17,560 nucleotides of DNA from a bacterium (GCA_017444045.1 JAFSXO010000328.1:1-17560); one strand, 5' to 3'; shown: positions 1 through 7,423, counted from the stretch's first letter. Numbers and translations: made by a program. Notes: generated by a model not told the origin, from the letters alone.

Positions 1-1493
1 AGCTTTTCCTCCGGAAGCATCATGTTGGCATCGCAGGCGACAATATCAGGAATCAGCGAAACGATAAAAACGATCTGAAACAGGCGCCAGGTATTGAATT
101 TCTTTGACGTCGCCAGAAACGTTCTGTTCATGAGAATGAAGCTCTTTAAAACCTGCGGGAACCTGTATATGGTATCAATGCCCCTTTGAAAACGCTCGAT
201 TTCGCGCTGAAACTCAGCTATTTCCGCGCTCATCCTCTCTTGACCAGTCCTGGTAAGGCCAGCCTCTTCTTCAGCGTAATACTCCTTCCAGACAACTAGC
301 TCGGCGTCCATTTTTACGCGGATATTCTTCAGCGTCGTCAACGGATCGTCTATCAGATCCTGGAACCTTACAGCCAGGCTGTCGTTGGTAACAAGGCGCT
401 TCTGCACGTATGTGGGCAGATGCTCGGTGGATACCGTATTATTCTCGCGGTTAAAGCTAACGGAGCAGTTTAGTCCTATGGCATGCTGTTCTTTATCATA
501 TTTATAATCATCGACGAAATAATCTAGCTCGATAGGCGCGTAATTGGCCCCCCGAAGCGAGATGTCGATTCCCGAATTGAACAGCGTCTCAACTGTAAGC
601 ATATCATTGCTATGCTTGCTGGCCGGAACAGACCTGGAACGCGAACCAGGCAAAGAGTTGTTAACCAGCGCTACTGAAATAAGGAATCTATCTTTGATCC
701 GTTTGATGTTAACGTCTAGATAAATGCTCCACCTCAGGCGAATTACAACATCACTCTTCCCTTTGCTTTTCAGAAATGACCTATAAGCTTCTTCGCTTTG
801 CAGATCGTAAACCGTAGTTTGTTCATTTATTTCAATTGTATAGCGATACTCGTCCTCGTTAATCGCCTCTATTATATCGTGCAGCTGATCGAGAAGAAGT
901 GCGTTTTCTCGGCTATGCTCATCGAGCCTCCCGAACATCCCTCTTTCATCGAGCAAGGCTGCCGGCCGAAAATAGAAATAAAAATTTGGCGAAGCCAGAG
1001 AAAGCTTCTTATAGACCGGGATTAGCTTAATTTTTAAATCCTTATACTTATTGAGTGATGCCTGGATTTCTTTTTCAGGGGTCGACTGGTCCGCATCATC
1101 AGAGGGCGGCAGGATCTCCCGCATTAAATCGTCAAATGTCGCAAAACGCTTCTCAAATAGCTGGCTGGCTTCTTCAAGCAGCGCCGCTCTTTGCTGTTCC
1201 AAGGTGGGGTAACAGCGATAATAAAACTCGCCCCTGGGGAAGACCATGACTTCAGCGCTTTGAATTTCGGACTTATCGATATAAAAATCCGCCCCCACCG
1301 ATTCTATGACCAACTCAGAACCGTATCCACTGCTTCCGCCGCTGCCTTTAGACAGCAGCTTGCCGACAAAGAACCTATTTTCTGGGCTATTTCCGACAAC
1401 GGGCTCATCAGAAGCCCCAGTAATTTTAGCCTTGAATTCATCAAGAAGCGCTGCCGCCAATAACTCTCTGGCCCGCGAATATTTATCGTTCAT
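1..1493 (-). CDS. Large protein, 5' part only; possible N-terminal region of a DrmA-like helicase
   Basis: An uninterrupted frame of 497 codons runs from ATG at 1493 to the left window edge, so the C-terminal part is missing. The start overlaps the stop of the upstream gene as ATGA, which implies translational coupling. The first ~300 residues resemble nothing I can name. Residues around 405-445 are charged and likely helical or coiled (from EEEAGLTRTGQER on). Then come an LMNRTF segment and, from residue 469, WRLFQIVFIVSLIPDI. From memory, a similar FxLMNxxM...WRPFQ...LP block lies just before the Walker A motif in DISARM DrmA-type helicases, so a helicase core may begin right beyond the edge. 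No helicase motif is visible inside the window, so the function is an inference. The coding status is solid: frame length, start overlap and codon phase all agree. Third gene of the operon that begins at 4006. Confidence 0.8.
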   Translation of the reverse strand, partial: MNDKYSRARELLAAALLDEFKAKITGASDEPVVGNSPENRFFVGKLLSKGSGGSSGYGSELVIESVGADFYIDKSEIQSAEVMVFPRGEFYYRCYPTLEQQRAALLEEASQLFEKRFATFDDLMREILPPSDDADQSTPEKEIQASLNKYKDLKIKLIPVYKKLSLASPNFYFYFRPAALLDERGMFGRLDEHSRENALLLDQLHDIIEAINEDEYRYTIEINEQTTVYDLQSEEAYRSFLKSKGKSDVVIRLRWSIYLDVNIKRIKDRFLISVALVNNSLPGSRSRSVPASKHSNDMLTVETLFNSGIDISLRGANYAPIELDYFVDDYKYDKEQHAIGLNCSVSFNRENNTVSTEHLPTYVQKRLVTNDSLAVRFQDLIDDPLTTLKNIRVKMDAELVVWKEYYAEEEAGLTRTGQERMSAEIAEFQREIERFQRGIDTIYRFPQVLKSFILMNRTFLATSKKFNTWRLFQIVFIVSLIPDIVACDANMMLPEEK

Positions 1494-2017
1494 TCAAGCT
1501 CCACAACCTTCCCTGAGACATCGCCACTAAATTCAAAGAACTCTGGGGCTACGGCGTTCCGCGCCGAGAAACAGCCGACCCCGATGATGCCTTCACCGGT
1601 CATAACAGATCCCGCAGTCTCAAGCGATTCGCTAATGTCAATGGTACCTCTGGCGATTATATTGCCCGAGCATGAAATGGTATGGCAAACTATATCTTTA
1701 GCCATTATTTCACTCGCCAGGGCAATCGACTCGGCTTCTATGTCCCCGCTGCAGATAATCGCTTTAAGGCACGTTATCGCTTGGGCTTTGATATTGCCTA
1801 TAACATACAAATTCCCCCGCACATCAATATTATCGGCTTCCAGATCGCCAATAACCGTAAGATCGTAACAGGCATATACTGATGGTGCTGCAACCAGTTC
1901 TCCGGCAACAGTATACGATTCATTGAACACCAGCTTTTTATCGCTATGCAGCGCGGCGGCAATGTTGACCCCACCGACCACCAAATCCGAAGACTCGAAC
2001 TGTATTGCATCGCCCAT
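1490..2017 (-). CDS. Small beta-helix, bactofilin-like protein
   Basis: A 175-residue protein with no signal peptide and no membrane segment. Residues ~45-155 consist of loose 15-20-residue repeats in which short hydrophobic strands alternate with GD/GN turns: DLTVIGDLEADN, VRGNLYVIGNIKA, IICSGDIEAES, ISCSGNIIARGT and SLETAGSV. This periodicity is that of a right-handed parallel beta-helix and resembles polymer-forming bactofilins; the family assignment is by pattern only. The start lies 6 bases after the stop of the SF1 helicase gene, and its stop overlaps the next start as ATGA, so it is an integral member of the operon. A scaffold or filament role for its two neighbours is a guess. An alternative is an adaptor that binds DNA ends or cell components without polymerising. 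Confidence 0.82.
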   Translation of the reverse strand: MGDAIQFESSDLVVGGVNIAAALHSDKKLVFNESYTVAGELVAAPSVYACYDLTVIGDLEADNIDVRGNLYVIGNIKAQAITCLKAIICSGDIEAESIALASEIMAKDIVCHTISCSGNIIARGTIDISESLETAGSVMTGEGIIGVGCFSARNAVAPEFFEFSGDVSGKVVELE

Positions 2018-2023
2018 GGTTAT

Positions 2024-4006
2024 TTATTTACCCGCATCTTCCAGTAGCCTTACAAACACCGAATACTCTCTGGATTCAGGGAGGATTATGTGCAGTATTT
2101 CCTTGGCCCTCGTACAGGCAACGTAGGGAAAGCGAATGTCGTCCTGCGTATGCATCAGCAGCTTATTAAAGCTATCTTTATCCGCTCTTATTTGCATCCA
2201 ATTAGGTCTGCGCGTCCTGTTATAGCGCCCAAGCGGAGCCAAGCCACAGACGATCGCCGCCCTGAAATCTAGGCCAAGAACTGATTGGCAGGTAATGAGC
2301 CTGACCGATCCGCCATACTTATACCTTGCGCTATAATTATCATCTGAGCTATACATTTCACAAAATGGTATAGCTCTCTGATTAAGCAAATGTTTCAGCG
2401 GAACTTCTAAATTATAGGACTCATCGTTCCAGCCATAAAACTGCCACTTGCACGATCTGTTATACATTATCACGGCAATCTCATCGTAAGGAATACCAGA
2501 TTTATCGTGAATGCTCTGTATAGAATCGGCAACAATCCTAGCTTCCCCTAGATTTGATCTGTCAGCAAGATGTTTAATCGTCACACCTTCTCCGTGAAAA
2601 AAACTTCTGCCGCGCAGAAATTCATCAGGATCGATCTGCAAGTTCTGATCGATGCTTAACAGATAGCGCTTAGCATAGCTAACATATCTATTTATATATT
2701 CGTTTATCTCAATACAGTTGCGATAATTACGCTCGATCCTGATATTCTTATTACCGCCACGGTAATTGGGATATCCTTCGCCGACATTCCAGGGCGCACG
2801 CCCATGCCTATGAAGATTGGCAAGCTTCTGCGTTTTGTCTCCGCATATTACAAAAATATGATCATCCGCCATTTTATCTTCAAGAAGATTAAAGCAAAGC
2901 TTATACCATTCTGGCGCGAACTGCTGCACTTCATCGATAAAGACCCCGTAATAACGATCCCGAATTTGCCCAGAATTCATTCGTTGAATTGCGGAGATGA
3001 CCAAGGCGTCATAATAATCAGTAGTTGCACTATTATTTAACGGCAAACTGTATCCATTGCTTACGAGCAAAGACTGGCAAAGCATATGAAACGTCATACA
3101 GGCCACATTTTTGGCTCTCAGTCCAGCGCGATCAATAAACCATCGGTAAAGCGTACAAAGGTTTCTATTATAACAAGTAATCAGAAATTTCTTCTCAGGA
3201 TTCATAGCCGCGGCTTTAAAACACTTAGCTATAAGAAGCACACTTTTCCCCGCACCAGCACACGCCAGAATTAACTGATCGCCTCTTCTGATTTTATTGA
3301 CGATATTTATTTGCTCATCGTCGAGACGAAAAGCCTTGACCGCTTCATCATTTTTGGTTACGACAAGAAGCTCGTCATCCGCGCCGGCTTTGGTAGCCTC
3401 GTTAACTACCTTTGAAACTCTTAGAGTTACGTATTCCGGAGCAATTCTTTGCATTATAGAATTAATGCTGTTAGCGCCAATCTTAAACGTATAAGGCGAT
3501 ATGTCTGTAACCGAATGCCCGAGAAGCTCGGCTTCTAAACCAGCCAGGTCTGACCGAACTATCTTCAAATCTTCTTTAAATATACAGTGATATTGGACAA
3601 ATTCGTTAAGCTCATCGTCTATGTATTTTTCAGCATCTATACGCTCTAACGCGGGGAAAACGTAGACGACATTAATGGGAAAGCGCAGTTTGCCGCTACT
3701 GTCCACAAGAGCTTTATTGGCGAGCAGCTTTGCCGAAATTATCCCGACAGTTTGGTTATATAATGCATTAACCAATTCGGGCACGATGACGCCGAACATG
3801 GAAGCATCTTCAAACTTATCGAAAAACTTTAGGAACAATACGCCAGAGGAGCATATCAGAATATGCATACTCTCTTTTTCAAGCATAGCCGGATTGGCAT
3901 CGAGTAGCAAGCAACCATATTGGTCATAGGAAATGACATTGCGCACAAAAATCTTTTCGTCACGCGAAAGCTCGATTTGCTTATAATCTGACGGCAGTAC
4001 TTCCAT
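2024..4006 (-). CDS. Superfamily 1 (UvrD/Rep-like) helicase with unassigned N-terminal domain
   Basis: A 660-residue ATP-dependent DNA (or RNA) translocase. SF1 motifs appear in order: a Q-motif-like LDDEQINIV at ~228-236, Walker A ACAGAGKS (248-255), motif II IDEVQQF (357-363), motif III GDKTQK (389-394), motif IV IERNYRN (424-430), motif V from TCQSVLGLDF (572-581) and motif VI VACTRAKE (629-636). All key ATPase residues look intact. Residues 1-220 carry no recognised motif. A stretch near 48-62 (HILICSSGVLFLKFFD) vaguely recalls the NERD nuclease core but lacks its E-x-K. ATG at 4006 has AAGG six bases upstream. First gene of the operon, ahead of a beta-helix protein and a large helicase-like protein. 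SF1 helicases of this size with an extra N-terminal domain are common in phage-defence islands, so defence is the favoured context but unproven. Confidence 0.93.
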   Translation of the reverse strand: MEVLPSDYKQIELSRDEKIFVRNVISYDQYGCLLLDANPAMLEKESMHILICSSGVLFLKFFDKFEDASMFGVIVPELVNALYNQTVGIISAKLLANKALVDSSGKLRFPINVVYVFPALERIDAEKYIDDELNEFVQYHCIFKEDLKIVRSDLAGLEAELLGHSVTDISPYTFKIGANSINSIMQRIAPEYVTLRVSKVVNEATKAGADDELLVVTKNDEAVKAFRLDDEQINIVNKIRRGDQLILACAGAGKSVLLIAKCFKAAAMNPEKKFLITCYNRNLCTLYRWFIDRAGLRAKNVACMTFHMLCQSLLVSNGYSLPLNNSATTDYYDALVISAIQRMNSGQIRDRYYGVFIDEVQQFAPEWYKLCFNLLEDKMADDHIFVICGDKTQKLANLHRHGRAPWNVGEGYPNYRGGNKNIRIERNYRNCIEINEYINRYVSYAKRYLLSIDQNLQIDPDEFLRGRSFFHGEGVTIKHLADRSNLGEARIVADSIQSIHDKSGIPYDEIAVIMYNRSCKWQFYGWNDESYNLEVPLKHLLNQRAIPFCEMYSSDDNYSARYKYGGSVRLITCQSVLGLDFRAAIVCGLAPLGRYNRTRRPNWMQIRADKDSFNKLLMHTQDDIRFPYVACTRAKEILHIILPESREYSVFVRLLEDAGK

Positions 4007-4054
4007 TGCAAACCTTATTTATCTCGGCCATTCCCCACGCTATTCCGACCCAAC

Positions 4055-4074
4055 ATGTCGCATATTTGCGACAT
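4055..4074. promoter_or_regulatory. Perfect inverted repeat, probable operator
   Basis: ATGTCGCA-TATT-TGCGACAT gives 8-base arms with no mismatch around a 4-base centre. It lies 49-68 bases upstream of the helicase start and abuts AT-rich sequence with a weak -10-like TTTATA on the minus strand (4079-4074). Its size and symmetry suit a dimeric helix-turn-helix repressor. No regulator gene lies nearby in the window, so the binding protein must be encoded elsewhere or beyond the left edge. A transcript hairpin is less likely because no U-run follows on either strand. Confidence 0.6.
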
Positions 4075-4112
4075 ATAAACCACAATTAATAGTTTATAAT
4101 TCAATTCAAAAT

Positions 4113-4283
4113 ATGCTTATACCTGCTGTAAGATTACATCATGATACCACCTATGATTTAATAACCCTGAAGATAATCTGTCTGGGCGATGAGCACGACA
4201 AAAAATACCAAGGCATTTTGAAGCTGCTATGGAACACTGCTGGCTTCGCCCGCATCTATTCATTAACGCCACATAAACACTGA
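4113..4283 (+). CDS. Doubtful 56-aa reading frame, unknown
   Basis: An ATG frame of 56 codons lies in the spacer between the divergent helicase operon and the lipoprotein gene. The product is fairly protein-like (KIICLGDEHDKKYQGILKLL in its middle), with no signal peptide or recognised motif. No Shine-Dalgarno sequence precedes the ATG. A TATAAT lies at 4095-4100 on the plus strand, but only 12 bases before the ATG and without a matching -35. It may be a small antitoxin- or regulator-like gene, the eroded remnant of a longer gene, or chance. Confidence 0.22.
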   Translation: MLIPAVRLHHDTTYDLITLKIICLGDEHDKKYQGILKLLWNTAGFARIYSLTPHKH

Positions 4284-4475
4284 CTAAATGTTTAATAAAT
4301 TGTTAAAATTTTGCAGGATTTGTACTAATCTTTAACAAAACGCAACGTTGAGGTCAGCAGTGACAGCTATCGTACTGAGCTAAGGGCCTCTATCTCAAGA
4401 CACGCATCGGCTTTATTCCCAGAAAATGATAGACCAAATATCTTGGGGGCAGGTGCTGATGCAGAAGGAGGGCTT
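4284..4475 (+). promoter_or_regulatory. Promoter-like region and long leader of the lipoprotein gene
   Basis: TTGTTA (4300-4305), a 17-base spacer and TACTAA (4323-4328) form a modest sigma-70-type promoter, implying a 5' leader of about 140 bases. The leader can form a small GTCA-GCAG-TGAC hairpin (4353-4364) inside a longer-range TTGAG/CTCAA pairing (4348-4352 with 4394-4398). I could not match it to any riboswitch class I know. A strong AAGGAGGG (4465-4472) precedes ATG 4476 and decides the start. Between 4007 and 4475 (469 bases) I see only the operator, the doubtful small frame and these signals. Confidence 0.4.
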
Positions 4476-6170
4476 ATGAGTAAACGCTATCTGAGTTTCA
4501 TGTGTCTATTCATTACAGTAGCATTGATCGCAACTATTTGCGGTTGCAGCACGTCAAACGATGAAAGCCGAGTCGCAGATTCCAACAATACTGAAAGCAG
4601 TGAGAACAATGGCAATGAGGGCGGAAACGGCGAGAACGGTGACAATGGAGACAACGGTGGCAATAGCGGCCGAGACTACAACGGAGGCGGCGGCTCAGTT
4701 ATCGACTTGTCTAATGCCCGCTATCTGGTCTTGAAGGCGGATGGCAGCGCAACTTTAGACGGCGAAGCCGTCACTGCTTACAACGATTATGTCTGGCATG
4801 CTGATCCCAGCGCCGTACATGCGGTAGGCGACACAGTCGATGGAGAAGAGGTAACCGCAGTAGTGAAGAACTCCCCGGCAGAGTATTATACTGGCACCGT
4901 TCCCTCGGGAGAAGATGCGGTATATATCGCCCGCGATGTCGTTTATCTGCCCAATACCTTAAATTTCACAGGCACTGCTAAGAACGACATGGACAACGAG
5001 CAGGCCTGCTACTACGATGACGAAGTGATCGCCGATTATATCGCCGATATTTTAGAGGACGAAAATTACAGCGTAACCAAAGCTACTGATTTTATCTTCG
5101 CCACTCTGCCCAGCGCCCAGGCAAAATCTTCCATGCTGCACCCTGCAAGCGAAGCGAAAAACAATCCCGTGCTGCACATTAACGCCCCAGGCACCTATGT
5201 AATCAGCGGTACCTGGAAGGGGCAGATTTGGATCGACGGCAATGCCGATGATGAGGACGCCGACAATCAGGTTAAAATAGTGCTCAGCGGCGCCGATGTA
5301 ACCTGTACGGTTGCTCCGGCTCTGGTATTCCACGACGTTTACGAGTGCGGTCCCGACAATAACACCACCTACGATGTGGATCTTTCCAATGCCGGTGCCC
5401 AAGTGTACATCGCCGACGGTACCACCAACAGCTTCACCGGAGCAAACGTCTATCGTATGCTGAGAGTTAAGCCCAAGTACGACAATGATGATGACAGCCC
5501 CACCACAATTATAGACGGCTCAGATGTATCCCAGCAAAAGAAACGCTGGAAAATGGACGGCGCTTTCTATTCCTTCGTTTCTATGACCATCGATGGCACC
5601 AGCTTAGATGGCAGCAAACCTTCTGGCAATGGCGTTCTGAATATTACCTCCTCCACTTACGAGGGCTTGGACGCAGAGCTGCATCTGGCGATCAACGGCG
5701 GCGTGATCAACGTCAGCACTCCCGATGACGGCATCAACGTTAACGAAGACGGTTACTCAGTGTTCACCCTGAACGACGGCAGCCTGAATGTTACCTCTTC
5801 AGGCGGTGACGGCATCGACTCCAACGGCTGGATTATAATCAATGACGGTGCAGGATATGTACAGTCTGGCGGCGGAGCCGACCACGGTTTGGACGCCGAC
5901 AACGGGGTATATATCTTTGGCGGCTCGCTCAGCGCCGATTCCGCGGAGAATCTAAAGGTCAACGAAGGCAGTGGCACGATCGGAAGCACCGCTGAAGGTC
6001 CCGGCGGCGACATGCCCGGCGGCGACATGCCCGGCGGCGACATGCCCGGCGGTGACATGCCCGGCGGCGATATGCCCGGCGGCGATATGCCCGGCGGTGA
6101 CATGCCCGGCGGCGATATGCCCGGCGGCGATATGCCCGGCGGTGACATGCCCGGCGGCGATATGCTCTAA
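4476..6170 (+). CDS. Cthe_2159/DUF4353-type carbohydrate-binding lipoprotein with PGGDM repeat tail
   Basis: A 564-residue exported protein. The start is ATG 4476 because AAGGAGGG lies just upstream; an in-frame TTG at 4443 is less likely. Residues 1-24 form a lipoprotein signal peptide (SKRY, hydrophobic core, ICGC with the acylated Cys at 24). A Gly/Asn/Asp/Glu-rich linker follows to about residue 70. The body contains repeated beta-helix turns such as EGLDAE, DDGINVNEDG, GDGIDSNG and DHGLDADNG, the pattern of Cthe_2159, a calcium-containing beta-helix that binds polygalacturonate in Clostridium thermocellum. The last ~55 residues are eleven PGGDM repeats and the protein then stops after one Leu. 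Expected location is the outer face of the cell membrane; a role in binding acidic polysaccharide is inferred from the family. Convergent with the next gene, with a hairpin between. Confidence 0.88.
   Translation: MSKRYLSFMCLFITVALIATICGCSTSNDESRVADSNNTESSENNGNEGGNGENGDNGDNGGNSGRDYNGGGGSVIDLSNARYLVLKADGSATLDGEAVTAYNDYVWHADPSAVHAVGDTVDGEEVTAVVKNSPAEYYTGTVPSGEDAVYIARDVVYLPNTLNFTGTAKNDMDNEQACYYDDEVIADYIADILEDENYSVTKATDFIFATLPSAQAKSSMLHPASEAKNNPVLHINAPGTYVISGTWKGQIWIDGNADDEDADNQVKIVLSGADVTCTVAPALVFHDVYECGPDNNTTYDVDLSNAGAQVYIADGTTNSFTGANVYRMLRVKPKYDNDDDSPTTIIDGSDVSQQKKRWKMDGAFYSFVSMTIDGTSLDGSKPSGNGVLNITSSTYEGLDAELHLAINGGVINVSTPDDGINVNEDGYSVFTLNDGSLNVTSSGGDGIDSNGWIIINDGAGYVQSGGGADHGLDADNGVYIFGGSLSADSAENLKVNEGSGTIGSTAEGPGGDMPGGDMPGGDMPGGDMPGGDMPGGDMPGGDMPGGDMPGGDMPGGDMPGGDML
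6000..6164 (+). repeat. Eleven in-frame 15-bp tandem repeats (PGGDM)
   Basis: Eleven copies of CCCGGCGGYGAYATG encode PGGDM. Only the third bases of the second Gly and the Asp codon vary. Copies 1-3 are identical (GGC GAC). Copies 4 to 11 follow a period of three: GGT GAC, GGC GAT, GGC GAT, and so on. Thus a 45-bp unit was itself duplicated more than twice. This array is prone to copy-number change, and any change keeps the frame. Confidence 0.97.
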
Positions 6171-6215
6171 ACTGAGGCTTCGTCCTGACACCAAAAGCAA
6201 AAAAGAATGAATAAT

Positions 6216-6253
6216 AAACATAAGCGCCGAGCTGATGCCTGGCGCTTACGTTT
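6216..6253. terminator. Hairpin between convergent genes, probable bidirectional terminator
   Basis: AAACATAAGCGCC pairs with GGCGCTTACGTTT (13-base arms, one mismatch, 12-base loop). It lies 45 bases after the lipoprotein stop and about 60 bases after the stop of the opposing gene. Read on the minus strand it is followed by a T-rich tract, including six consecutive T at 6206-6201, some 10 bases past the stem; on the plus strand the T content is weaker. Confidence 0.7.
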
Positions 6254-6313
6254 ATCATTATCCTTAATCTGCATTAAGGCTTATCCACCGCCCAGATCAA
6301 AAATCGCCTGCCC

Positions 6314-7351
6314 TTAGACACCCTCGCGAGCCGCAGCCACGCTCAGCGCCGCACCGAACAGCGCCATGCTGTCAGCCAGCTCCTCGCTGCCCTCCGGCAG
6401 TGCAGGCTCGGCGATATCGTACTGGGCAAGCAGCGCGGAAAGCTCGCCATCCATCCAAGCATCATACGCCGATTTATCGCCGCGATAACCCGCCGCCATC
6501 AGCGCATCCTCCAGCTCGTCGAGAATAGCCAAGGTCTCTTCGGTAAGCTCATTCTCTGCCTCTTCCTGCTCCTCAGCCTCTTTTTCGGCGTTCATAGCCT
6601 CAGCCAGAGCATCCATAATCTCGCCACCCTCGCCATCGGCACCGCCATAGCCTGGCAAAGACAGAGAACCGTTGTTCTGAGCCTCAAAGTTCAGATCGCG
6701 CCCTTCGAAAGCGCCAAAAGTTTTGAGAACGGAAATGCTAGCGTTCGACAGATCCTTATTCTTGCCGATCTCGCTGTATTTGTGATAGGCGGTATACTTG
6801 GAGTTTTTAAGCTCAGACAGATCGATGCCGTAATTCTGCTCCACCATGGTCAGCGCCGACTGGAAGTTCTGATCTTTAGTGCCTAAATTTCCGTCACCAT
6901 CGCTGTCATAGAAGAAATCGCCGTTTTCAAACTGCACAGCCTTGCGGTTGCCGATCTTAATAACCTGAACGTTATAGCCCTTCTCAGAGAGCAGACCAGC
7001 CATCTTTTCGGGGCTCATGTTGCTGGCATGGTTCTCCACCATGATAGTGGCGATATCTACGACAGCATCAGCATCGGTGATAACCGAAGCTCCGTCAAAA
7101 TAGTCGACATCGCCCTTTTGAGTTGACTTGCCCTCGCAAAGCTCGTCGGATTTTTTCTTAGGCGCAGCCTCAGCCGCTGGCTGAGCCGTAGCTGCGCTCT
7201 CCTCTGCCGCTACCGCAGCCTGCTCCTCGCCCTGAACAGCAGCCGCTTCTTCTGCTTCAGCAGTCTGAGCAGCATTCTGGTTGGTCTGGTCGATGGTCTG
7301 ATTCTGATACTGATAATCGTTATTGGCACTGCCAACCGCTCCAACGGACAT
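6314..7351 (-). CDS. Acidic hypothetical protein with an EF-hand loop
   Basis: A 345-residue protein of unknown family. ATG 7351 is chosen over an in-frame ATG at 7405 because GGAGG (7364-7360) sits eight bases before it. Residues 1-65 are low complexity, first Asn/Gln-rich, then Ala/Glu-rich. A compact domain of about 75-210 contains DSDGDGNLGTKD at 149-160, which fits the canonical 12-residue EF-hand loop (D at 1, 3 and 5, G at 6, hydrophobic at 8, acidic at 12), so calcium binding is likely. Residues ~255-300 are Glu/Ala-rich and likely helical, followed by a helical C-terminus. No Sec signal peptide or membrane segment is visible, so it is either cytoplasmic or exported by a route without a cleaved N-terminal signal. 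It has its own promoter and stands alone between convergent and co-directional neighbours. Confidence 0.8.
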   Translation of the reverse strand: MSVGAVGSANNDYQYQNQTIDQTNQNAAQTAEAEEAAAVQGEEQAAVAAEESAATAQPAAEAAPKKKSDELCEGKSTQKGDVDYFDGASVITDADAVVDIATIMVENHASNMSPEKMAGLLSEKGYNVQVIKIGNRKAVQFENGDFFYDSDGDGNLGTKDQNFQSALTMVEQNYGIDLSELKNSKYTAYHKYSEIGKNKDLSNASISVLKTFGAFEGRDLNFEAQNNGSLSLPGYGGADGEGGEIMDALAEAMNAEKEAEEQEEAENELTEETLAILDELEDALMAAGYRGDKSAYDAWMDGELSALLAQYDIAEPALPEGSEELADSMALFGAALSVAAAREGV

Positions 7352-7384
7352 GATATAAGCCTCCGCAATTAAAGATTCATTAAT

Positions 7385-7413
7385 GATATACCAACAAATG
7401 TACATAAAATCAA
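7385..7413 (-). promoter_or_regulatory. Promoter of the EF-hand protein gene
   Basis: On the minus strand TTGATT (7413-7408), a 17-base spacer and TATATC (7390-7385) preceded by TGG, an extended -10. Transcription would start near 7378, about 27 bases before ATG 7351. Each hexamer matches four of six consensus bases. Confidence 0.5.
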
Positions 7414-7423
7414 ATAGCTAGGC

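Noticed and set aside
798..1530. Several plus-strand frames of 60-90 aa opposite the truncated left-edge gene
   Set aside because: The minus strand is open for 497 codons in phase with an ATGA start; the plus frames are short, overlap each other and lack ribosome binding sites.
4337..4475. Cyclic-di-GMP or other riboswitch in the lipoprotein leader
   Set aside because: Conserved core segments of the classes I know could not be found; only short generic pairings are present.
5052..5402. 116-aa minus-strand frame inside the lipoprotein gene
   Set aside because: Shadow of a well-supported coding frame; no ribosome binding site and no family signal.
5753..6258. Long open frames on the minus strand and in other plus frames across the PGGDM repeat
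   Set aside because: They follow automatically from a 15-bp stop-free repeat; their products (SPPGM, AAGHV, RRACH and PAAIC repeats) have no start signals.
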